Origin: Shewanella sp. Choline-02u-19
Lineage (GTDB): Bacteria > Pseudomonadota > Gammaproteobacteria > Enterobacterales > Shewanellaceae
Reading direction: 5' to 3'
Assembly (NCBI RefSeq): GCF_002836205.1
Contig: NZ_PJBE01000011.1
Span: 1 to 64,000 of the forward strand
Length of the DNA: 64,000 nucleotides
This document shows, in pieces, positions 18,192 through 26,977 of the stretch (positions are counted from its first letter, which is position 1; the number at the start of each line of letters is the position of its first letter). The position numbers and the translations under genes were made by a program. The notes beneath the pieces were generated by a model. That model saw only the letters and a program-made list of their open reading frames with translations. It was not told where the DNA came from and searched no databases.

Positions 18192-19927
18192 TATTCTGCA
18201 TTCCTAGATAAAGCTGCCAAACGAACTTTCTCGCGGCTAGAAATTGGTTCTACATTTAACATCTGCAGCGCAGCAGACATTACGGATGCAAAGACAGGAG
18301 CTGCGATATCACCGCCATAATAGCGGTCGCCTTTAGGCTCATTAACGATAACTGCAATGGCAAGTCTGGGATTATGTACTGGAGCTACTCCAGCAAAAAT
18401 AGCCACATAATCCTCACCATAGCCTCCGGCAACGGCTTTACGGGCAGTCCCCGTTTTACCTGCAACGGGATAACCTTCAATATGCGCTTTACGTGCCGTG
18501 CCGCCTTTCTCCGTTACGCCTACGAGCATCTCCATCACGCTCTGCGCGACTTCAGCGGATATCACTTGAGTACCTTCAGGTTTTTGCTTGAGTTTTAAGA
18601 TTGAAACAGGATAAAGCACACCTTTACTGCCGAGAGTCGCGTACATTCTGGCGAGCTGTAAAGGGGTCGCCATTAAGCCATAGCCAAATGATAACGTCGC
18701 CCGCCCAAACTCTGACCAACGCCTACGGTCATGGATAAGACCCGCGCTTTCGCCTTCGAGGTTAATCCCCGAGTAGTTACCCAAGCCCATTGTTTGCAGA
18801 GAACCTAATAACTCTTGTACTGGCATTGATAAGGCTATTTTGCTCATACCAACATTACTGGAGTGAACAAGGATGCCGCTAAGAGAAAGATCACCATAAT
18901 TACGCCCATCACGCACTATCTTGCCACCGATGCGTATACGACCTGGACTGGTTTTTATAATGTCGTCCTGTTTGATATAGCCTGCATCAAGTGCTGCAGC
19001 CACTACAAAAGGTTTAATGGTTGAACCAGGTTCATAGGCATCCGTTAAGGCGCGGTTGCGCATCCGATAGCTCTGTAAGTTCTCTCGAGAATTGGGGTTA
19101 TAAGATGGCGTGTTTGCCATCGCTAGCACTTCGCCAGTATTCACATCTAGCACCACAATCGATGCTGAGGTGGCTTGATTAACTTCAGTGGCTTTTTTTA
19201 TCTCTCGATATGCTAATTGTTGAATTCGCTGATCGATACTTAATACAAGATCATTCGGGCTTTCACCCTCTTGCACCATATCCAAACGCTCAACCACGTG
19301 GCCATCGCGAGATTTACGCACTTTCTGTTTACTCGGCGTCCCCGTTAACCAATCATTGTAAGTATTTTCAATACCTTCGATACCAAGATCATCAATATTG
19401 GTAATACCCACTAACTGTGCCGATATTTCGCTAGTTGGATAATAGCGACGCGATTCGGGCTTAAGATAGATTCCGGGCAGTTTGAGTTTTTTGATATAGT
19501 CAGCAACCGCGGGGGTGACTTGGCGTTTCAAATAGGTAAAGCGTTTACGCGGATTAGCTTGTACACGTTTGAGGATCTTATCTTTTGGCTCGTGCAGCAC
19601 GTCAGCTAATGCCTGCCAGCGGCGCATATCAACGAAGCCATTTTCATCATGCACCACTTTAGGATCGGCATAAACCGCCTTAACGGGTACGCTGACCGCT
19701 AACATTTCACCATTACGATCGGTGATCAAGCCACGCTGTACTTCGCGGCTCGTTGTTCTTAACGTACGCATATCACTTTCATGACGCAGCTTTTCCGGCT
19801 CAATGATCTGAATATAAGCCGCTCGCCCAATAAGACTGCTAAATAACAAGCAAACAAACGCCACAACAACGTATAAACGCCATTGAATTAACTTTGGTTT
19901 CTGTTTGCGCTTTGCTTGTTTATTCAT
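18191..19927 (-). CDS. ftsI: Septal peptidoglycan transpeptidase FtsI (PBP3)
   Basis: This class B penicillin-binding protein cross-links septal peptidoglycan together with FtsW. It has 578 residues: a short cytoplasmic tail, one membrane helix (about 16-37), a pedestal domain, and the transpeptidase with all three active-site motifs, STIK (in YEPGSTIKPF), SSN (VHSSNVGMSK) and KTG (VAGKTGTARKA). It overlaps ftsL by 4 bp. Confidence 0.97.
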   Translation of the reverse strand: MNKQAKRKQKPKLIQWRLYVVVAFVCLLFSSLIGRAAYIQIIEPEKLRHESDMRTLRTTSREVQRGLITDRNGEMLAVSVPVKAVYADPKVVHDENGFVDMRRWQALADVLHEPKDKILKRVQANPRKRFTYLKRQVTPAVADYIKKLKLPGIYLKPESRRYYPTSEISAQLVGITNIDDLGIEGIENTYNDWLTGTPSKQKVRKSRDGHVVERLDMVQEGESPNDLVLSIDQRIQQLAYREIKKATEVNQATSASIVVLDVNTGEVLAMANTPSYNPNSRENLQSYRMRNRALTDAYEPGSTIKPFVVAAALDAGYIKQDDIIKTSPGRIRIGGKIVRDGRNYGDLSLSGILVHSSNVGMSKIALSMPVQELLGSLQTMGLGNYSGINLEGESAGLIHDRRRWSEFGRATLSFGYGLMATPLQLARMYATLGSKGVLYPVSILKLKQKPEGTQVISAEVAQSVMEMLVGVTEKGGTARKAHIEGYPVAGKTGTARKAVAGGYGEDYVAIFAGVAPVHNPRLAIAVIVNEPKGDRYYGGDIAAPVFASVMSAALQMLNVEPISSREKVRLAALSRNAE

Positions 19928-20238
19928 CGCACTCTTACTACTACCTCTTCTTTAGGTAATGGCCGCCTCATATTGAGCTCTTTGGTCGCCATCCGAGTTA
20001 CCCTGCTATGTTCTGAGCGAGACTGCTCTTCAAGTAGCAGGTTTCGCCATTCAATATCTAATCGGTCTCGCTCTTGTAACAACAGCTCCCACTGACTAAT
20101 GTATTGCCGACCTTCGTAACTGGTATACACCACAGCAATAGCATTAAGCATCACCAATAGTGCGACCACCATGACCCATTTGTGGTGCCACAAATCGAGC
20201 AGTACAATACGGGGCAGATTAAGCTGCGATTTACTCAC
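19924..20238 (-). CDS. ftsL: Cell division protein FtsL
   Basis: A small bitopic divisome protein of 104 residues, partner of FtsB and FtsQ. One membrane helix (about 18-38) is followed by a short periplasmic coiled coil (about 45-85). Sequence conservation in FtsL is low, so the call rests on length, topology and its fixed place between rsmH and ftsI. Confidence 0.93.
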   Translation of the reverse strand: MSKSQLNLPRIVLLDLWHHKWVMVVALLVMLNAIAVVYTSYEGRQYISQWELLLQERDRLDIEWRNLLLEEQSRSEHSRVTRMATKELNMRRPLPKEEVVVRVR

Positions 20239-20246
20239 CGTAGTCT

Positions 20247-21209
20247 TTACTGTTCGTCAATATCGTAGGGTAAGCGCTCGCCAATACGCAATACTGAACT
20301 GCGCGATCTCGCGTTACGTTCAACCTCTTCCACTGACGGTTTAATGGCTTTGCCTATGCCTTTTAACTTACGAGTTTTATTAATTTCTGCTTCGGTGATA
20401 GGTAGCCCATGTGGCACACTTGCCCCTTGACTGTGACGGCGAATAAAACGCTTAACCATGCGATCTTCTAATGAGTGGAAGCTAATCACTGATAGGCGAC
20501 CTTCAGGTGCAAGTACTTTTAATGCCCCTTCAAGCGCTTGATCAATTTGTTCAAGCTCACTATTGATATAAATTCGAATCGCCTGAAACACACGTGTTGC
20601 AGGATGCTTATTACGCTCTTTATTTTTAGAAATACGTGCGATAAGGTCAGCTAACGCTTTGGTGCGTAAAAAGGGTTCTTTCTCTCGATCGGCCGCAATA
20701 CAACGCGCAATATGTCGAGAATTTTTCTCTTCGCCATAGGTCTTAAATACCCATGCCATATCTTCAATTTCAGCGCGGGCAATCCATTGAGCTGCCGTTT
20801 GGCCTTGTGAGTTATCCATGCGCATATCAAGGGGACCATCGCGCAAGAAACTAAAACCACGCTCAGCGTCATCTAATTGAGGCGAAGACACACCAAAATC
20901 AAGTAATACACCATCGATTTTGCCTTTTAGGCCTAACTCTTCTGCATATTCTGCTAACTGTCCAAAGCCACCATGCACAATTTGGAATCGACTATCGTCT
21001 TCAAACTGCTGGGCTGCAACAATAGCTTGTGGATCTCTATCGATAGCGATCAAACGACCATTAGGGCCTAACTGCTCTAGCACTTTTCTTGAATGTCCAC
21101 CGCGGCCGAAGGTACCATCAATGTAGATGCCATCTTCCCGTATGTTTAGGCCTGCGACGGTTTCTGTCAGCAAGACGGATAGGTGTTCAAATGATTGCGT
21201 CATGTTCAT
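20247..21209 (-). CDS. rsmH: 16S rRNA m4C1402 methyltransferase RsmH
   Basis: This SAM-dependent enzyme (formerly MraW) methylates N4 of C1402 in the 16S rRNA decoding centre. It has 320 residues with the SAM motif YIDGTFGRGGHSR (about 28-40), GVLLDFGVSSPQLDDAERGF and VISFHSLEDR. A second ATG two codons in (21203) has better spacing from the GAAG box and may be the real start. It lies 23 bp downstream of mraZ. Confidence 0.97.
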   Translation of the reverse strand: MNMTQSFEHLSVLLTETVAGLNIREDGIYIDGTFGRGGHSRKVLEQLGPNGRLIAIDRDPQAIVAAQQFEDDSRFQIVHGGFGQLAEYAEELGLKGKIDGVLLDFGVSSPQLDDAERGFSFLRDGPLDMRMDNSQGQTAAQWIARAEIEDMAWVFKTYGEEKNSRHIARCIAADREKEPFLRTKALADLIARISKNKERNKHPATRVFQAIRIYINSELEQIDQALEGALKVLAPEGRLSVISFHSLEDRMVKRFIRRHSQGASVPHGLPITEAEINKTRKLKGIGKAIKPSVEEVERNARSRSSVLRIGERLPYDIDEQ

Positions 21210-21232
21210 CTTCTATTGGTTAATATCACTCG

Positions 21233-21691
21233 TTAGAGCGAAAAGTCAGCTAAACGTGAGTTAGCTGCTAAATCTTCATTAAGAATCGCAATGCGACTCT
21301 CTTCAATCTGTTGCTGCCAAGCAGCTTCGTCCCACAGCTCAAACTTATTAAGCTGACCGACTAACATCGCCCGCTTTTCTAAATTGGCGTATTGACGTAA
21401 GGGTGTCGGCAGTAAAATTCGGCCATTGCCATCAAGCTCACATTCATGGGCATAACCAAGTAGCATGCGTTTGATCGCGCGCTCGGCAGGTTGTGTATCT
21501 GATAATTGGGATAATTTAGCGGCAACTTGCTCCCACTCTTGTATTGGATAGACCAGTAAACAAGGTGATTGAATATCGACAGTAATCACTAATTGGCTGT
21601 TATGATGGGCATGCAAAGACTCACGGTACCGTTTCGGTATCGCGACCCGTCCTTTAGCATCTAAGCTGATAGCACTCGCCCCAGAAAACAC
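21233..21691 (-). CDS. mraZ: Transcriptional repressor MraZ
   Basis: An AbrB-like DNA-binding protein of 152 residues with two SpoVT-AbrB-type repeats (DAKGRVAIPKRYR near 11-23 and DGNGRILLPTPLR near 90-102). In E. coli it forms a ring, binds direct repeats ahead of its own gene and represses the dcw cluster. The start is GTG with an AGGATGA-type box about 6-8 nt upstream. It heads the cluster, and matching repeats lie upstream at 21721-21745. Confidence 0.97.
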   Translation of the reverse strand: MFSGASAISLDAKGRVAIPKRYRESLHAHHNSQLVITVDIQSPCLLVYPIQEWEQVAAKLSQLSDTQPAERAIKRMLLGYAHECELDGNGRILLPTPLRQYANLEKRAMLVGQLNKFELWDEAAWQQQIEESRIAILNEDLAANSRLADFSL

Positions 21692-21720
21692 CTTAAGTCA
21701 TCCTTGTTAAATTATTAAAA

Positions 21721-21745
21721 TCCACAAATTTCCACATTTCCCCAC
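21721..21745 (-). promoter_or_regulatory. MraZ operator: three GTGG[G/A] boxes with 10-bp period
   Basis: Read on the minus strand, the boxes GTGGG (21745-21741), GTGGA (21735-21731) and GTGGA (21725-21721) are separated by exactly 5-nt spacers. MraZ of E. coli is known to bind three TGGGN direct repeats with 5-nt spacers, so this matches in number, orientation and spacing. The last box lies about 30 bp from the mraZ start, between the likely promoter and the AAGGATGA ribosome site, so binding would block initiation. Confidence 0.75.
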
Positions 21746-22298
21746 AACAGCTAAGTTTAGGGACAGAATGCAAGAATTGTCAAGGATTCTGCTCTATTTA
21801 AAATCCAGTAACCAAGCGGGTTAGCAGCCAGTTTTCATCTAGTTGTAATCGAGTGCACAAATAGGGGATTTTGTGGGAGCTAGGTTATTCAAAATTTCTA
21901 ATCAGTAGGAAAAACAGACAGTAGAGAGTAATAGAGTGGATCTGAGGTCGTACTTTAAGGATGTTTTTTCCCCTACAGCCATTTATTAACGAAGCCTTAA
22001 TTAGTCTATTTACCGAAGTAAAAGCCACTTTCAGAGAGCTGCAGATAAAATAGGGTTAACAATATTTAACCCATTACCATGCCTTAATCATAAATATCTT
22101 ACAGTCAAACACAGAATCTGGTTGTCACCGTCAGGGATTCGAGCAGATACCAACGATGGTCAATACGATTAAAGCCCCAATAAGGTGGAGTCTTTGACTT
22201 AAACCATCACTCATTTCGAAAAACATCACCAACAGGCTAAATTTTAATCAGTAGCGGTCGATATATAAGGTATCAATAACTTACAAAGAGGGAGCAGT
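21746..22298. other. Long A/T-rich intergenic region upstream of mraZ
   Basis: About 550 bp with no convincing open frame on either strand. It must hold the main dcw promoter (minus) and the promoter of the small plus-strand gene at 22299. A perfect inverted repeat GGGTTAA-N6-TTAACCC lies at 22053-22072 and could be a protein-binding site. Its A/T-rich stem and lack of a U run make it a poor terminator. A GAGGGAG ribosome site precedes the 22299 start. Confidence 0.35.
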
Positions 22299-22625
22299 AT
22301 GATCAGTTTAGACAGTGTTTACGCCATGCTTGCACGACCACCACTGCGTGAGATTAAACAGAAAAATGGTGTAAAGCCAGTAGATAATAGTGCCGCGATT
22401 GCAGCGGATAGTCATGAACAACCACAATCACAACTACCGCCAAATTTGGAAAGACGTCAGTCTCGAGAGGAAAGACGTAAAAACCCACCCGGTCTTTATC
22501 AGCTAGAACCAACGTTAGAAAGACGTAAAAACTATGTCGAAGATAGGCGTGATGACGAAGAACGACACTCTCCAGCTGATAAAGAAGATGACTCGCCCTT
22601 TCCTCATATCGACATCAATATCTAA
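22299..22625 (+). CDS. Small charged protein of unknown function with LERR repeats
   Basis: I do not recognise this 108-residue protein. It begins with a short hydrophobic helix (MISLDSVYAMLARPP) and then becomes highly charged, with two copies of an LERR-centred pattern (LERRQSREERRK near 50-61 and LERRKNYVEDRR near 73-84) and an acidic tail. It is predicted to be largely disordered or helical and cytosolic. A good GAGGGAG ribosome site 4-5 nt before the ATG supports the start. Its stop overlaps the end of convergent glpK by 4 bp. Confidence 0.7.
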   Translation: MISLDSVYAMLARPPLREIKQKNGVKPVDNSAAIAADSHEQPQSQLPPNLERRQSREERRKNPPGLYQLEPTLERRKNYVEDRRDDEERHSPADKEDDSPFPHIDINI

Positions 22626-24103
22626 CGTGTTCTAGCCACCGCTTCTTTCCAGCCATCATACAGAGTGGCTCTAGCAGCATCATTCAGCTGCGGTTTAAAA
22701 CGTCGCTCTATGCCCGATTTATGCTTAAGCTCTGCTGTAGAACTCCAAAAGCCGACCGCTAATCCCGCTAAGAATGCAGCCCCCATCGCCGTGGTTTCAG
22801 TTAACTCTGGACGCAACACTTCTACATTAGTGATATCGGCTTGAAACTGCATTAAAAAGTCGTTGGCAACCGCCCCCCCGTCCACTTTTATCTGCTTAAG
22901 CTGCACACCACTGTCTTTACTCATCGCATCAAGCAGATCTCGACTTTGGTAGGCAATGGCTTCAAGTGCTGCACGAATAATATGATTACGATTTGCACCA
23001 CGTGTCAGCCCAACTAATGCACCTCGAGCGTCAGGATCCCAATACGGTGCACCTAATCCAACAAATGCCGGCACCAGATATACGCCATTGGTGTCATCTA
23101 CTTTTGAAGCAAAGTACTCCGTATCTTGTGCATCTCGAATAAGACCTAACTCATCACGCAGCCATTGAATGGTCGCGCCCCCCATAAATACCGACCCTTC
23201 GAGCGCATAATTGACTTCGCCTTTAGCCCCGACCGCAATGGTTGTTAGTAAACCATGCTTTGACTTCACCGCTTCTGTGCCCGTGTTCATTAATAAAAAG
23301 CAGCCAGTACCATAGGTATTTTTTGCCATGCCTTCATCAATGCATAGTTGACCAAACAACGCTGATTGCTGGTCGCCAGCGATCCCTGCAATCGCAATGC
23401 TGCCGCCCTCGCCCACAATACGGGTGTGACCATAGATCGCTGACGACGGTTTGACTTCTGGAAGAATGGATCGTGGGATATTAAGTGCATTAAGCAGCTT
23501 TTCATCCCACTCTTGGCGATGAATATTGAACAATAACGTACGCGAGGCATTGGTTGGATCAGTGACATGCACTTTACCTTCGGTAAGCTTCCAGACTAAC
23601 CAAGTATCTATGGTGCCAAATAAAAGCTCGCCTCTTTCAGCCCGCGCTCTTACGCCATCAACATTGTCTAGGATCCATTTTATTTTAGTACCTGAAAAAT
23701 AAGGATCTAACAGCAAGCCCGTGGTATCTCTAACGTAATCTTCAAGCCCCTGTGCTTTCAATTCATCGCATATCGCTTTGCTTCTTCGGCATTGCCATAC
23801 AATAGCGTTATAGACTGGTTTACCCGTTATTTTGTCCCAAATAACCGTGGTCTCACGCTGATTAGTGATGCCAATCGCTGCGACGTCCTCACTATGAATA
23901 TCGGCTCTTGCCAATGCTTCTATTAGCGTTGAGCTTTGAGATGCCCATATCTCCATCGCATCATGCTCAACCCAACCCGGCTTGGGATAAATTTGCCCAA
24001 ACTCTCGCTGAGAGCTCGCCACCATATTCGCGTTATGATCAAAAACGATGGTTCTAGAACTGGTAGTGCCTTGATCAAGCGCTATGACATATTTCTTTGA
24101 CAC
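22622..24103 (-). CDS. glpK: Glycerol kinase GlpK
   Basis: This FGGY-family kinase phosphorylates glycerol to sn-glycerol 3-phosphate, trapping it in the cell. It is 493 residues long, beginning with the ATP-site motif ALDQGTTSSRTIVFD and containing TYGTGCFLLMNTG and KVDGGAVANDFLMQFQADI. The start is GTG with AAGGAAG six nt upstream. No glpF or glpD lies next to it. Its ribosome site overlaps the stop codon of a decayed reading frame immediately upstream. Confidence 0.96.
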   Translation of the reverse strand: MSKKYVIALDQGTTSSRTIVFDHNANMVASSQREFGQIYPKPGWVEHDAMEIWASQSSTLIEALARADIHSEDVAAIGITNQRETTVIWDKITGKPVYNAIVWQCRRSKAICDELKAQGLEDYVRDTTGLLLDPYFSGTKIKWILDNVDGVRARAERGELLFGTIDTWLVWKLTEGKVHVTDPTNASRTLLFNIHRQEWDEKLLNALNIPRSILPEVKPSSAIYGHTRIVGEGGSIAIAGIAGDQQSALFGQLCIDEGMAKNTYGTGCFLLMNTGTEAVKSKHGLLTTIAVGAKGEVNYALEGSVFMGGATIQWLRDELGLIRDAQDTEYFASKVDDTNGVYLVPAFVGLGAPYWDPDARGALVGLTRGANRNHIIRAALEAIAYQSRDLLDAMSKDSGVQLKQIKVDGGAVANDFLMQFQADITNVEVLRPELTETTAMGAAFLAGLAVGFWSSTAELKHKSGIERRFKPQLNDAARATLYDGWKEAVARTR

Positions 24104-24114
24104 AAAAAACTTCC

Positions 24115-24381
24115 TTATTGACGTGTATCTTGTAGCAGGCCGATTTCCGGTTGCACAATATGACTATTATCCGCCGACGTTTCACCCTTATAGCTCCAGG
24201 TGACCTTCATAACCGTGCTGACATCATTAGCAGAGCCAACCACTTGAGCCGGAGTCACTTTAGCATCGGTAAGTACTACAAATAATCTGCCATTGCCGCA
24301 CCCAGTTCATTTTTTGATGAGGTCTACGTCAGCATTTCTGTACCAGAGAGACCAATGGCCCTTAGCATGAACCTTTAGACC
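24115..24381 (-). pseudogene. Decayed gene remnant upstream of glpK
   Basis: On the minus strand a frame without a start codon stays open for 63 codons (24306 to 24118) and ends in TAA at 24117-24115. The same frame continues upstream, after one TGA (24309-24307), for another 24 protein-like codons back to 24381. The residues look coding (for example VTWSYKGETSADNSHIVQPE) and are close to natural composition. I cannot name the family. The stop lies 11 bp before glpK, as if it was once the upstream operon gene. Chance openness cannot be excluded. Confidence 0.4.
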
Positions 24382-24450
24382 AAGCACAAAGATAACTATT
24401 AGTCTTTTTTACCATGAAACTCATCTAATAATCCAACCCCAATAGAAAGT

Positions 24451-24475
24451 AAAAAGCCTCGCAATTGCGAGGCTT
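24451..24475 (-). terminator. Terminator of the FadL-type gene
   Basis: The perfect palindrome AAGCCTCGCAATTGCGAGGCTT at 24454-24475 is followed on the minus strand by a T run (24455-24451). It lies about 60 bp beyond the stop of the outer-membrane transporter gene. Confidence 0.8.
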
Positions 24476-24536
24476 ATAACGTTACAGAACAACACTCGCG
24501 TGTTGTAAGTGCCATGCTACTTACAATATTATGAGC

Positions 24537-25850
24537 TTAGAAGCGGTAACTTGTTTGAATACCGACTAACAAAATATTGCCGCTGGTCGTTCCACTAAAA
24601 GTACCACCAAAGTGTGCAGAAGAATCATCTGATGGGATACCAGGACGAGGTTCAACCACTGGAGATTCATCAGCAAAGATGTAAGTCAGGCCAAAGTCCA
24701 TATCAAAGTTTTCACTAATGCGGTAACCCATACCCGCACTCAACCAGAGACGATCCATTTCTGGAATGGTTAGAGTACGGTTTGCATCAGATACTGCTGA
24801 CTTGTCATATGCAACACCCGCTCTCATGCTAAGAGTGTCGTTTAACTGATAAGTGGTACCCAGTGCAAAACGGTAGTTGTCTTCCCAGTTTTCTTGCTTC
24901 ACTAGTTGAGTCGGCTCAGATAGCGATGGAATAATGGCTTCAAGCTTGTCGAATGAACTCCAATCAGTCCAGTTGATGCTGGCATGGATCGCTAGCTTCT
25001 CACTGAGTTGATGGAATGAAGCAATTTCAGCAGTTGCTGGCAATGACAGCTCCATAGAGCCCGCCATTTTCATGTTAGGATCCATAGGATTAAAGGCTAA
25101 ACCGCCAGCTTCTCCTTCAAGGTTTTGATCCACAGCAGATCGATAGTTCAGTCCGATACGGTTATCGGCATTGATCTGCCAAGCACCACCAAGCTGCCAG
25201 CCCCAAGCAGTATCATCACCTTCCATGTATTTGAGCGTTGTTCCCTTCGGTACTGGCAAATTGCCCATAGGAGTAGGAAGAACGGTGTCAACTGAACTTT
25301 TCGCACCAATGCTGCCTTCGCCAATAACAAAGCGCACACCAGCACCAATACTAAATTGATCATTAATGCGGTAAGCCACATTCGGGTTAATTTCGATTGT
25401 GGTTACTGATGCTTCATTACCAAATTGAGTACCGCGAAAATCATCATCAAGCTCAGTCGCCATACCAAAGTTGCTGCCTAGCGCAAGACCAACAAACCAC
25501 TGTTGGTTTATCTGATGAGATACATAGAAGTTTGGAATAACAGCATCGTCAGCGATATCTTTTGCAGAAGTAGGGTTAGTGCCATCGGTATAGGTCACTT
25601 CGCCGTTGATATCGATATTCGGCATAACCAAAATGGCGCCCGCCGTCATTTGAGTACCCGTTAAATAAGTCAACATCGCCGGATTACGAAACTGTGCAGC
25701 TGCGTTATCAGCCATTGCCGCTTCACCAGCAAACGCACGCCCAAGGCCCGTAGCTGAGTATTCAGCTAGCTGGAATCCAGCAGCTTGAACCTGTGTCACA
25801 TTCCCCAAAAGTACCGTGCTAACGGCAAGTGTTAATAAACGCTTATTCAT
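24537..25850 (-). CDS. FadL/OmpP1-type outer-membrane hydrophobe transporter
   Basis: A 14-stranded-barrel family that lets long-chain fatty acids or other hydrophobic molecules cross the outer membrane. It has 437 residues with a signal peptide (cleavage after VQA, about residue 23). The mature N-terminus AGFQLAEYSATGLGRAFAG forms the plug, with the conserved FRNPAML motif near 54-60. The chain ends in Phe (TSYRF), the usual barrel-assembly signal. The long upstream region has a perfect palindrome and the gene has its own terminator, so it is monocistronic. Whether the substrate is fatty acid or an aromatic cannot be told. Confidence 0.9.
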   Translation of the reverse strand: MNKRLLTLAVSTVLLGNVTQVQAAGFQLAEYSATGLGRAFAGEAAMADNAAAQFRNPAMLTYLTGTQMTAGAILVMPNIDINGEVTYTDGTNPTSAKDIADDAVIPNFYVSHQINQQWFVGLALGSNFGMATELDDDFRGTQFGNEASVTTIEINPNVAYRINDQFSIGAGVRFVIGEGSIGAKSSVDTVLPTPMGNLPVPKGTTLKYMEGDDTAWGWQLGGAWQINADNRIGLNYRSAVDQNLEGEAGGLAFNPMDPNMKMAGSMELSLPATAEIASFHQLSEKLAIHASINWTDWSSFDKLEAIIPSLSEPTQLVKQENWEDNYRFALGTTYQLNDTLSMRAGVAYDKSAVSDANRTLTIPEMDRLWLSAGMGYRISENFDMDFGLTYIFADESPVVEPRPGIPSDDSSAHFGGTFSGTTSGNILLVGIQTSYRF

Positions 25851-25892
25851 TTTTATTCTCTAATTATGTAATTACAACAAGTAGAGTAATCA

Positions 25893-25910
25893 CTCCACTT
25901 TAAAGTGGAG
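25893..25910. promoter_or_regulatory. Perfect 18-bp palindrome upstream of the FadL-type gene
   Basis: CTCCACTTTAAAGTGGAG is its own reverse complement and lies 43-60 bp upstream of the start codon. It could be a dimeric-repressor operator or a 5'-UTR hairpin. It does not match the FadR or PsrA sites I know. Confidence 0.4.
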
Positions 25911-26265
25911 CGGATTTTACAAGCACAGAATATCTTTACAAGCGTTTTAATAAAAACAGCATAAAACACCACCAAAAAGCATTAAGTGCAGTGATAACCC
26001 ATTACAGATCACAGTTTAAAATTTAAAACAGGATACAAACGCGCAGAAAACGTCGCTAAAGCAGACAAGTCAAAAAATAAAATCACATAAAAAGGCAATA
26101 ATTACAAATGAATACTAACAACACAAAGAAAAACAAACGTACACTCAAAAAAACAAACTCTAGTAGCATAAATCACTACCTAAAAAGCAATGGATGCAAA
26201 AAGTCTTAAGCCAAAACTAAATAAACCCATAATTACAATGCGTTAACTGGTTGGTGGTAACATTT
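25911..26265. other. A/T-rich intergenic region without recognised features
   Basis: About 350 bp, very A-rich on the plus strand. A 33-codon ATG frame at 26108-26209 has no ribosome site and low-complexity Asn/Lys content, so I do not call it. It presumably contains the promoter of the FadL-type gene. I see nothing else. Confidence 0.3.
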
Positions 26266-26267
26266 AA

Positions 26268-26302
26268 AACAAAAGCCATTTAGGTTTAAACCTAAATGGC
26301 TT
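26268..26302 (-). terminator. Terminator of the leuABCD operon
   Basis: A 30-bp perfect palindrome (26273-26302, half-site AAGCCATTTAGGTTT) is followed on the minus strand by TTTTGTTTT. It lies about 60 bp beyond the leuD stop. Confidence 0.85.
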
Positions 26303-26360
26303 TCTTAAAACGATACGCTGGTACAGATGTACGCTTAATAATCACATCTTCAGGCTTTAG

Positions 26361-26966
26361 TTAAACTCTCCATGCCGGTAAATTTGCTTCGTACGTTGCA
26401 ATCGCATCAGATTGAGCTAACGTCAATCCAATCGCATCGAGACCATTTAGCAAGTTGTGTCTGGCAGACTCCGCTATTTGGAAGCTAAACACCGCGCCAG
26501 ACGGCGACGTCACAGTTAATGCTTGCAGATCAACATGGACCTCGGCGCCTGGTTGCGCTTCAATCTCTGTGATCAATTGAGCAACTTCTGTTTCTGTTAA
26601 CTGAACGGGCAATAAACCATTGTTGATTGAGTTGCCATAAAAGATATCGGCAAAGCTCGGGGCAATAATGGCTTTTAAACCAAAGTCAGCCAGTGCCCAT
26701 GGGGCGTGTTCTCGACTAGAACCACAGCCAAAGTTCTCTTGCGAGACTAAGACAGAGGCCCCTTTATAACGGGGTTTATTTAAACTAAAATCAGGATTAG
26801 GCTCATTGCCGGCATCATCAAGATAACGCCAGTCATGGAACAGGTGAATGCCAAAACCATCGCGGGTCACCTTAGACAAAAACTGCTTCGGAATAATCTG
26901 GTCGGTATCAATGTTTGCGCTATCAATGATAACCGCAAGCCCTGTGTGTGCAATAAATGGTTGCAT
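26361..26966 (-). CDS. leuD: 3-isopropylmalate dehydratase small subunit LeuD
   Basis: This subunit partners LeuC in isomerising 2-isopropylmalate to 3-isopropylmalate. It has 201 residues and the swivel-domain aconitase fold, with IDTDQIIPKQFL near 20-31 and NFGCGSSREHAPWAL near 78-92. It follows leuC by 11 bp as the last gene of the operon. Confidence 0.97.
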   Translation of the reverse strand: MQPFIAHTGLAVIIDSANIDTDQIIPKQFLSKVTRDGFGIHLFHDWRYLDDAGNEPNPDFSLNKPRYKGASVLVSQENFGCGSSREHAPWALADFGLKAIIAPSFADIFYGNSINNGLLPVQLTETEVAQLITEIEAQPGAEVHVDLQALTVTSPSGAVFSFQIAESARHNLLNGLDAIGLTLAQSDAIATYEANLPAWRV

Positions 26967-26977
26967 AACTTAACTCT

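Noticed and set aside
26108..26209. 33-codon ATG frame in the gap between the FadL-type gene and leuD
   Set aside because: Asn/Lys-rich low complexity, no ribosome site, in an A-rich stretch.
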